6,618 nucleotides of DNA from Flavobacteriaceae bacterium (lineage in GTDB: Bacteria; Bacteroidota; Bacteroidia; Flavobacteriales; Flavobacteriaceae). This document shows, piece after piece, positions 1-4,310 of this stretch. Each line of letters opens with the position of its first letter. The first letter of the stretch is position 1. A program made the translations under genes and the position numbers. The stretch covers positions 1-6,618 of the forward strand of contig JAGLDM010000072.1 of assembly GCA_023145595.1 (NCBI GenBank). Direction: 5' to 3'. Under the pieces are notes generated by a model. It searched no databases. It saw only the letters and a list, made by a program, of their open reading frames with translations, and had not been told where the DNA came from.

Positions 1-599
1 GGAATAAAAATTCCGCCCGTAGAATTTACAGCATCTACAACCACTTTAAAATTTGCTTTTTTGATAGCAGTCACATCAACCAATTCAAGATTTAAAACTT
101 CTTGAATGTGCTTCTCTACATATTTATTGTTTTTCTCATACGTTCCTATGTCATCAACATCAGAAAATTCTACAGTATTACTTTCTGCTATTTCTAAAAT
201 TTCTTGTCCGTCTGCCCCATTTAAAAACTCCCCTTTTTCATTTAATAATTTTAAGGCATTCCATTGTTTTGGATTGTGAGAAGCTGTTATGATTATTCCG
301 CCATCAGCATTTTCAAGTGCAACTGCAATTTCAACAGTAGGTGTTGTTGACAACCCTAAATCGATTATATCAATTCCTACGCCAGTCAAGGTGTTTGCTA
401 CTAAAGAACTAATCATTTTACCCGAAATTCGAGCATCTCGACCAATAATTACGGTTAATTTCTCTTTGTCTGAATTTCGTTTCAACAACCAAGTTCCATA
501 AGCCGCAGCAAATTTAACAGCATCTAAAGGGGTTAAATTGTCTCCTGCTTTCCCGCCAATGGTTCCACGTATTCCTGATATTGATTTTATTAAAGTCAT
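1..599 (-). CDS. glmM: Phosphoglucosamine mutase / phosphomannomutase family protein, N-terminal part (runs off the left edge)
   Basis: Alpha-D-phosphohexomutase. Family members of this type interconvert glucosamine-6-phosphate and glucosamine-1-phosphate in the cytoplasm, feeding UDP-GlcNAc for peptidoglycan. Reading the minus strand from the ATG at 599-597 gives about 199 codons without a stop. The N-terminus has SISGIRGTIGG (residues 6-16), then GRDAR (53-57), then the phosphoserine loop TASHNP with the catalytic Ser at residue 107. These are family hallmarks in their usual order. The metal-binding DGD motif, the sugar-specificity loop and the phosphate-binding domain would lie beyond the edge. 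Bacteroidota members are about 460 residues, so a little under half is present. The start is supported by its agreement with family N-termini and by a TATATTTG promoter element just upstream. Substrate preference (glucosamine versus mannose phosphate) cannot be decided from this fragment; GlmM is the usual annotation for this form in flavobacteria. Confidence 0.9.
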   Translation of the reverse strand, partial: MTLIKSISGIRGTIGGKAGDNLTPLDAVKFAAAYGTWLLKRNSDKEKLTVIIGRDARISGKMISSLVANTLTGVGIDIIDLGLSTTPTVEIAVALENADGGIIITASHNPKQWNALKLLNEKGEFLNGADGQEILEIAESNTVEFSDVDDIGTYEKNNKYVEKHIQEVLNLELVDVTAIKKANFKVVVDAVNSTGGIFI

Positions 600-618
600 A
601 TTGTTTTTTTTAGCATTA

Positions 619-626
619 CAAATATA
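619..626 (-). promoter_or_regulatory. Putative -7 promoter element of the mutase gene
   Basis: The minus strand reads TATATTTG, a full match to the Bacteroidota -7 consensus TAnnTTTG. Transcription would start near 614, giving a leader of about 15 bases before the ATG at 599, much like the purB promoter. I see no clear -33 TTTG at the expected distance, so this rests on the octamer and its position. Confidence 0.5.
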
Positions 627-689
627 AGTCATTTTACCGCTTTTAATCATTCTTAAAACTCATAATAAGACGTGTTTAAAATTAATTAC

Positions 690-697
690 TATCTTTA
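690..697 (+). promoter_or_regulatory. Weak candidate -7 element for aqpZ
   Basis: TATCTTTA matches TAnnTTTG except for the last base. It lies 62 bases before the aqpZ ATG and would give a leader of about 58 bases that includes the inverted repeat at 711-731. No convincing -33 TTTG is visible. It is simply the best octamer I found in the 160-base divergent gap. Confidence 0.25.
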
Positions 698-710
698 TAC
701 TTCAAACTAG

Positions 711-731
711 ACTAATAATCAACATATTAGT
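711..731 (+). promoter_or_regulatory. Inverted repeat in the aqpZ leader, operator or attenuator candidate
   Basis: ACTAATA (711-717) and TATTAGT (725-731) are perfect 7-bp arms around a 7-base spacer, followed at once by TTTTATTTT. As DNA it could bind a dimeric regulator; as RNA it would be a weak hairpin with a U-rich tail, because only two of seven pairs are G-C. It ends 28 bases before the aqpZ start. AT-rich DNA makes short palindromes common, so the function is uncertain. Confidence 0.35.
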
Positions 732-759
732 TTTTATTTTCTAACTAAAAAATTTACAT

Positions 760-1461
760 ATGAAAAAATTAGTAGCAGAGTTTATTGGAACGGCATGGCT
801 TGTTCTTGGTGGTTGCGGTGCAGCAGTTCTTGCGGCTGGAGTCCCAGGAGTTGGGATAGGTCTAGTTGGGGTTTCCTTGGCTTTTGGTCTTACCGTATTA
901 ACAGGAGCGTATGCTTTAGGACACATTTCTGGAGGGCATTTTAATCCAGCAGTTTCTATCGGATTATGGGCTGGAGGAAGGTTTGACAAAAAAGACCTAT
1001 TGCCTTATATAGGTGCACAAGTAGCAGGAGGTGCAATTGGTGCAGGAATCTTATATTTAATTGTAAGTAGTTCTCCCACTTTTACAGGAGTTGGAACTGA
1101 TATGGGTGCTTTTGCAACTAACTTTTATGATGCAGATGTTTACGGTGTAAACTTTGGAATGGTAGGAGCATTAGTCACTGAAATTGTAATGACATTTATG
1201 TTTTTGATTATAATATTAGGAGCTACTCACAAAAATGCTTCTCCAGGGTTTGGAGGAATGGCTATTGGGTTGGCTTTAACATTAATTCACTTAATAAGTA
1301 TTCCTGTAACCAATACATCGGTGAATCCTGCAAGAAGTACAGCTGTTGCAATTTTTGCAGAAGCGAATGCAATGGGACAATTATGGCTGTTTTGGGTTGC
1401 GCCAATTATTGGAGCCGTTTTAGCCGGAATAGTTTATAAATATCTATCTCCTGAAGAATAA
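760..1461 (+). CDS. aqpZ: Aquaporin Z, water channel
   Basis: Inner-membrane MIP-family channel for rapid, passive water flux in osmotic adjustment. The 233 residues match the length of E. coli AqpZ (231). Both half-pore motifs are present: NPA at 62-64 in GGHFNPAVS and NPA at 189-191 in TSVNPARST. The aromatic/Arg selectivity filter can be read as F42, H177, T186 and R192, the water-selective combination. The absence of the glycerol-facilitator pattern (an Asp after the second NPA and a wide filter) argues against GlpF. Six membrane helices plus two re-entrant loops follow from the Gly/Ala/Leu-rich pattern. The ATG at 760 gives the expected [12 protein letters not shown]-terminus. The gene is divergent from the mutase gene and closed by a strong terminator at 1488-1524, so it is probably transcribed alone. 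Stretches such as [18 protein letters not shown] are, from memory, nearly identical to the proteobacterial protein, reflecting either strong conservation or past transfer. Confidence 0.97.
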   Translation: MKKLVAEFIGTAWLVLGGCGAAVLAAGVPGVGIGLVGVSLAFGLTVLTGAYALGHISGGHFNPAVSIGLWAGGRFDKKDLLPYIGAQVAGGAIGAGILYLIVSSSPTFTGVGTDMGAFATNFYDADVYGVNFGMVGALVTEIVMTFMFLIIILGATHKNASPGFGGMAIGLALTLIHLISIPVTNTSVNPARSTAVAIFAEANAMGQLWLFWVAPIIGAVLAGIVYKYLSPEE

Positions 1462-1487
1462 AATATTTTAACACACTATTTACTTTT

Positions 1488-1524
1488 ACTCCCAAAATAT
1501 TATTTTTAATATTTTGGGAGTTTT
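1488..1524 (+). terminator. Rho-independent terminator of aqpZ
   Basis: A perfect 14-bp stem pairs ACTCCCAAAATATT (1488-1501) with AATATTTTGGGAGT (1508-1521) around the loop ATTTTT, followed by TTT. It starts 27 bases after the aqpZ stop codon. The opposite strand has an A-run rather than a T-run after the stem, so it serves the plus strand only. Confidence 0.9.
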
Positions 1525-1532
1525 ATATAAGT

Positions 1533-1565
1533 ATGAATCAAGTGCATACCTTTTTGTATTTTTGA
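1533..1565 (+). CDS. Possible 10-codon upstream ORF (MNQVHTFLYF)
   Basis: The upstream copy of the duplicated start gives ATG AAT CAA, then seven more codons and TGA at 1563-1565, three bases before the real start at 1569. It is in frame with the main gene and shares its first three residues. It would be translated only from a transcript starting upstream of 1533, since the promoter octamer at 1557-1564 lies inside it. It may be a leader peptide or an inert relic of a duplication; no coding conservation can be judged at this length. Confidence 0.25.
   Translation: MNQVHTFLYF
1557..1564 (+). promoter_or_regulatory. Putative -7 element of the hypothetical gene
   Basis: TATTTTTG is a full TAnnTTTG match, identical to the octamer before purB, but its last base is only four bases before the ATG at 1569. 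Transcription a few bases downstream would begin at or next to the start codon, so the mRNA would be leaderless or nearly so. No clear -33 TTTG is visible about 19 bases upstream, which weakens the call. Confidence 0.4.
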
Positions 1566-1568
1566 AGT

Positions 1569-2177
1569 ATGAATCAATCAGATTTTATCAACTTAATAAA
1601 TACAAAAATCACATCCTATAGAGAGTATCGAATAAAATATGCAAAGATTGTACTTGCGGACAAAAATCTCTTTTTACCGCTACTTCAAACTTCTTTTGAT
1701 GAAACTAATGAAGCTTCCGTCCGAGTTTCGTGGGTTATAGATTATGTAATGCGAGAAAAACTAGATTGGCTTTACCCCCACTTAGATTATTTTGTTGCAA
1801 ATATTTCCAAAGTAAAACACGATAGTATTGTACGTCCAATGGCTAGAACATGTGAGTTATTAGCAAAGGCATATACTTCTAAAAACGATTTGGCTATCAA
1901 AAATTATTTGACAAACATTCATATTGAAAAAATTATAGAAACAGGTTTTGACTGGATGATTACGGAACAAAAAGTTGCTGTAAAGGCTTATTCTATGGAA
2001 ACGTTGTTTCTGTTCGGAAAAGAATTTGATTGGGTACACCCAGAATTACAATTAATACTAGAGCAAGAAATTCCGAATGGAAGTCCGGCTTACCAAGCAA
2101 GAGGAAAGAAAATTTTAAAATGGATCGAGAAGTTCACGAAATCAAACGGAATACTGAACACTGAGACTGAACACTGA
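1569..2177 (+). CDS. Hypothetical alpha-helical (HEAT/ARM-like) protein
   Basis: I do not recognise a named family. The 202-residue protein has no signal peptide or membrane segment, so it is probably cytoplasmic. It reads as a string of amphipathic helices with repeated hydrophobic spacing: residues about 4-41, 48-79 (VRVSWVIDYV, LDWLYPHLDYF), 84-102 (IVRPMARTCELLAKAY), 107-125, 134-166 and 172-188. This pattern resembles HEAT/ARM repeats, as in helical scaffold proteins; that is inference. The start is fixed by an in-frame TGA at 1563-1565 and by the next Met lying only at residue 61. It precedes purB by 66 bases, but purB has its own promoter. The last eight residues (ILNTETEH) and the stop are written by a degenerate heptamer repeat, so the natural C-terminus may vary between strains. 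A conserved neighbour of purB in flavobacteria is my recollection, not something shown here. Confidence 0.85.
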   Translation: MNQSDFINLINTKITSYREYRIKYAKIVLADKNLFLPLLQTSFDETNEASVRVSWVIDYVMREKLDWLYPHLDYFVANISKVKHDSIVRPMARTCELLAKAYTSKNDLAIKNYLTNIHIEKIIETGFDWMITEQKVAVKAYSMETLFLFGKEFDWVHPELQLILEQEIPNGSPAYQARGKKILKWIEKFTKSNGILNTETEH

Positions 2178-2186
2178 ATACTAAAA
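2152..2186 (+). repeat. Degenerate ACTGAAY heptamer repeat across the gene end
   Basis: Successive units read ACTGAAC (2153-2159), ACTGAG (2160-2165), ACTGAAC (2166-2172), ACTGAAT (2173-2179) and ACTAAAA (2180-2186). The 12-mer ACTGAACACTGA is exact at 2153-2164 and 2166-2177. The array encodes the C-terminal tail and contains the stop codon at 2175-2177. A 7-base unit is not a multiple of three, so gain or loss of one unit would change the reading frame of the tail. Confidence 0.75.
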
Positions 2187-2193
2187 TTAGTTC

Positions 2194-2224
2194 TTTGGAA
2201 TTCCCTTTAGATATGGTATTTTTG
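2194..2224 (+). promoter_or_regulatory. purB promoter
   Basis: TTTG at 2194-2197 (-33 element) and TATTTTTG at 2217-2224 (-7 element) are separated by 19 bases, a textbook match to the Bacteroidota arrangement. Transcription would start near 2229-2231, leaving a leader of about 14 bases before the ATG at 2244. It is the best-formed promoter in the window. Confidence 0.7.
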
Positions 2225-2243
2225 TAATTCAACAAAACACACT

Positions 2244-3590
2244 ATGACCTTAAATCCATTAAACGCTATATCTCCTATTGATGGGCGTTACAGAAGTAAA
2301 GTAGAAAATTTTTCACCTTATTTTTCCGAAAAAGCTTTAATCAAATATCGCGTACAAGTAGAAATTGAATACTTTATTGCACTTTGCGAAATTCCGTTGC
2401 CACAATTGGCAAATTTCGATAAAAGCTTATTTCCTGAATTGCGCAAAATTTATCAAGTTTTTTCTGATGAAGATGCTCAAAAGATTAAGGATATTGAAAA
2501 AGTAACCAACCATGATGTAAAAGCGGTTGAATATTTTATCAAAGAAAAATTCGATACGATTGGTGGTTTAGATGCTTCTAAAGAATTTATTCATTTCGGA
2601 CTTACTTCACAAGACATCAATAATACTGCAGTTCCGCTTTCATTAAAAGAAGCGTTAATTGACGTGTATTATCCAATGTTAGAGGAATTAAAGTCTAAAT
2701 TAGAATCTTTATCTGAAGATTGGAAAGATATTTCTATGTTGGCTAGAACACACGGACAGCCAGCATCTCCTACTCGATTGGGAAAAGAAATCTACGTTTT
2801 TGTTGAACGAATTAATCAGCAGTTAAAAGGATTGAAAACCATTCCACACGCTGCAAAATTTGGGGGAGCCACAGGAAATTACAATGCACACCAAGTAGCC
2901 TATCCTCAAAATGATTGGAAAGCATTTGGAACTAGTTTTGTTGAAGAAGGCTTAGGATTACACCACTCATTCCCTACAACTCAAATAGAGCATTACGATC
3001 ACATGGCGAGTCTTTTTGATGGATTAAAACGTATAAATTCTATTTTAATTGATTTAAATAGAGATATTTGGACCTATATTTCTACAGATTATTTTAAACA
3101 AAAAATTAAAAAGGGAGAGATTGGTTCTTCGGCAATGCCACATAAAGTAAATCCTATTGACTTCGAAAATTCTGAAGGAAATTTAGGAATGGCAAATGCT
3201 ATTTTTGAACACTTATCTGCAAAATTACCTATTTCGAGATTACAACGTGATTTAACAGATTCTACCGTTTTAAGAAATATTGGAGTTCCTTTAGCACATA
3301 CGACTATTGCTTTTTCCTCAACTTTAAAAGGCTTAAATAAATTGTTACTGAACAAGCCTGCTTTTGAAAGAGATTTAGAAAATAACTGGGCAGTTGTTGC
3401 TGAGGCAATTCAAACTATTTTAAGACGTGAGGCTTATCCAAACCCATACGAAGCCTTAAAAGGACTGACGAGAACTAACGAGAAAATTACCCGAGAATCA
3501 ATGGCTAATTTTATTGAAACGTTGGATGTTAGCGAAAAAATTAAAAAGGAATTAAGAGTTATTACTCCTTCTAATTTTACAGGAATTTAA
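2244..3590 (+). CDS. purB: Adenylosuccinate lyase
   Basis: Cytoplasmic enzyme of purine synthesis. It removes fumarate from SAICAR to give AICAR and from adenylosuccinate to give AMP. The 448 residues fit the E. coli-type PurB (456) rather than the shorter B. subtilis type. The N-terminus NAISPIDGRYRSKV (residues 7-20) is diagnostic. Further conserved blocks are NHDVKAVEYF (89-98), FGLTSQDINNTA (118-129), ARTHGQPASP (167-176) with the presumed general-acid His170, and the fumarase/lyase signature GSSAMPHKVNP (294-304) with the catalytic Ser of the flexible loop. QRDLTDSTVLRN further on also matches the family. Homotetramers form the active sites from three subunits; that is family knowledge. 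All key residues are present, with no truncation. The ATG at 2244 gives the expected N-terminus and follows a good promoter. The gene is followed by weak hairpins and a 355-base gap, so it is probably monocistronic. Confidence 0.97.
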   Translation: MTLNPLNAISPIDGRYRSKVENFSPYFSEKALIKYRVQVEIEYFIALCEIPLPQLANFDKSLFPELRKIYQVFSDEDAQKIKDIEKVTNHDVKAVEYFIKEKFDTIGGLDASKEFIHFGLTSQDINNTAVPLSLKEALIDVYYPMLEELKSKLESLSEDWKDISMLARTHGQPASPTRLGKEIYVFVERINQQLKGLKTIPHAAKFGGATGNYNAHQVAYPQNDWKAFGTSFVEEGLGLHHSFPTTQIEHYDHMASLFDGLKRINSILIDLNRDIWTYISTDYFKQKIKKGEIGSSAMPHKVNPIDFENSEGNLGMANAIFEHLSAKLPISRLQRDLTDSTVLRNIGVPLAHTTIAFSSTLKGLNKLLLNKPAFERDLENNWAVVAEAIQTILRREAYPNPYEALKGLTRTNEKITRESMANFIETLDVSEKIKKELRVITPSNFTGI

Positions 3591-3609
3591 CAAAAAAAAT
3601 GTTTGAAAT

Positions 3610-3629
3610 ATAGTGCTGTGTAGTACTGT
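3610..3629 (+). terminator. Weak hairpin after purB
   Basis: ATAGTGCT (3610-3617) pairs with AGTACTGT (3622-3629) around the loop GTGT: eight pairs, two of them G-U. It lies 19 bases after the purB stop but is followed only by TTCATG, so it is a poor intrinsic terminator. It may act with the hairpin at 3642-3683. Confidence 0.25.
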
Positions 3630-3641
3630 TTCATGTACAAA

Positions 3642-3683
3642 AAAAAGTCCCTTACCATTCTTGATTTCAGAAAAGGGGTTTTT
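3642..3683. terminator. Possible bidirectional terminator hairpin downstream of purB
   Basis: CCCTT (3649-3653) pairs with AAGGG (3673-3677), extended by an A-run (3639-3646) against TTTTT (3679-3683), with a roughly 19-base loop. On the plus strand it lies about 50 bases after the purB stop and ends in a short T-run. On the minus strand the stem is followed by AC and then eight Ts, a better terminator tail. No minus-strand gene is evident to use it. Confidence 0.35.
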
Positions 3684-3823
3684 GAAATTCCCGGTAGAGA
3701 ACCCTTTGAAAAAAAACAACCTTCAAAAGAACCAATTCTAGTTAAAAATACCAGAATTAAATCAAACCTATATAATTTTAGCATGTTTGTATTTACTCTA
3801 ATTAATTGGATTATAAATACTTA

Positions 3824-3839
3824 ATTACATAAATGTAAT
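3824..3839. promoter_or_regulatory. 16-bp palindrome, operator candidate
   Basis: ATTACAT and ATGTAAT are perfect 7-bp arms around a central AA. It lies about 60 bases upstream of the TACTTTTG octamer and 107 bases before the start of the His-rich protein gene. The size suits a dimeric regulator such as a Fur/Zur-family protein, but no known box is matched exactly, and AT-rich sequence yields such palindromes by chance. Confidence 0.35.
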
Positions 3840-3861
3840 AAGTTTAAATATTTGCAATTTT

Positions 3862-3886
3862 TTAACATTATATTTAATAGTATTAA
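3862..3886. promoter_or_regulatory. 25-bp imperfect palindrome over the -33 region, operator candidate
   Basis: The outer arms TTAACATTAT and ATAGTATTAA pair at 9 of 12 positions about a centre at 3874. It occupies the place where the -33 element of the TACTTTTG promoter would sit, where a bound repressor would block transcription. A metal-sensing repressor would fit the downstream genes; this is inference from position only. Confidence 0.3.
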
Positions 3887-3898
3887 CCTATCTATTTC

Positions 3899-3906
3899 TA
3901 CTTTTG
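3899..3906 (+). promoter_or_regulatory. Putative -7 element of the metal-uptake pair
   Basis: TACTTTTG fully matches TAnnTTTG. Transcription would begin near 3911, giving a leader of about 35 bases before the GTG at 3946. The usual -33 TTTG is not visible, which could mean a regulated promoter. Confidence 0.45.
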
Positions 3907-3945
3907 ACTTGAATAGAAACTGTCTTAAAATGACTATATCATAAA

Positions 3946-4272
3946 GTGATAAAAAGAAATTCATACAAACTCATTTCAATTTGGATTGTAATTATTATGT
4001 TACTTCCTATGGGTGTGCAATTTGCACATTCATTAGAAAATCATACACATAAAGAATGCGATGAAAAGAATATTCTGCATTTTCATGACAAGAGTTTAGA
4101 TTGTGAATTCAATCATTTTTTATTAAATCACAATACACCTCTACAACTAGAGGTCTTTGAGTTGGAACCCCCTTCACAGACTACTGTTACTCCTCTATAC
4201 TTTGTTTTTTCGAGTAAGGAAACTACTCTCTTTTCTAAATCATCAAGAGCACCTCCTACTGTTATTATTTAA
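3946..4272 (+). CDS. Small His/Cys-rich exported or membrane-anchored protein, partner of the TonB receptor
   Basis: A 108-residue protein. Residues 9-27 form one hydrophobic segment after a basic N-terminus, so it is a signal peptide or membrane anchor with the remainder in the periplasm. The rest carries likely metal ligands: H28, H33, H35 and C38 in AHSLENHTHKEC, then H45, H47 and C53 in HFHDKSLDCEF, then H57 and H62. The C-terminus ends SSRAPPTVII. I recall similar small flavobacterial proteins, with HFH...DCEF and a final RGPP-like motif, next to TonB receptors, usually unnamed. The start must be GTG at 3946: an in-frame TGA lies at 3931-3933, no ATG intervenes, and the next Met (residue 18) would cut the hydrophobic segment. 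The receptor gene follows after 38 bases with no terminator, so the two are probably one operon. A role in periplasmic metal binding, sensing or hand-over is inferred; no function is established. Confidence 0.82.
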   Translation: MIKRNSYKLISIWIVIIMLLPMGVQFAHSLENHTHKECDEKNILHFHDKSLDCEFNHFLLNHNTPLQLEVFELEPPSQTTVTPLYFVFSSKETTLFSKSSRAPPTVII

Positions 4273-4310
4273 CTCGGTAACCCCAGTTTTAATTAAATAA
4301 TAACATTCTA

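Larger units (their letters stand above)
1529..1577 (+). repeat. 13-bp direct repeat duplicating a translation start
   Basis: AAGTATGAATCAA occurs exactly at 1529-1541 and again at 1565-1577, 36 bases apart. The second copy contains the start codon of the hypothetical gene (ATG at 1569). The first carries an ATG at 1533 in the same frame. The bases flanking both copies differ. Confidence 0.85.
3591..3945. other. Intergenic region without a convincing gene
   Basis: This 355-base stretch holds, in order, a small hairpin (3610-3629), a larger AT-flanked hairpin with GC core (3642-3683), a GC-richer patch up to about 3712, and then very AT-rich DNA with two palindromes (3824-3839, 3862-3886) and a -7 octamer (3899-3906) facing the metal-uptake pair. 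Open frames of about 63-65 codons exist on both strands (3633-3824 plus, 3587-3784 minus), but neither resembles a protein I know and both run through the hairpins. It may be a gene remnant, a small RNA or just a long regulatory gap. Confidence 0.6.

Noticed and set aside
289..501. Plus-strand 70-codon open frame
   Set aside because: It lies wholly inside the mutase coding sequence on the opposite strand, which has clear family motifs; it is an antisense shadow.
741..989. Minus-strand 82-codon open frame opposite aqpZ
   Set aside because: Pro/Ala-rich composition and complete overlap with the conserved aquaporin; antisense shadow.
3089..3355. Minus-strand 88-codon open frame opposite purB
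   Set aside because: Covers the conserved lyase signature region on the other strand; no independent support.
3642..3712. Possible tRNA or known riboswitch in the GC-richer patch
   Set aside because: No cloverleaf, no T-loop GTTC motif and no riboswitch core that I recognise.
3587..3824. Short open frames on both strands in the gap after purB (3633-3824 plus, 3587-3784 minus)
   Set aside because: Neither product resembles a known protein, the minus frame runs through a hairpin with a T-run facing its own direction, and there is no good promoter. They are mentioned only as possible remnants.
3930..3944. ATG-initiated four-codon ORF (MTIS) just before the GTG start of the small protein
   Set aside because: It is in a different frame and too short to support; its TAA ends one base before the GTG, so coupling is possible but unproven.
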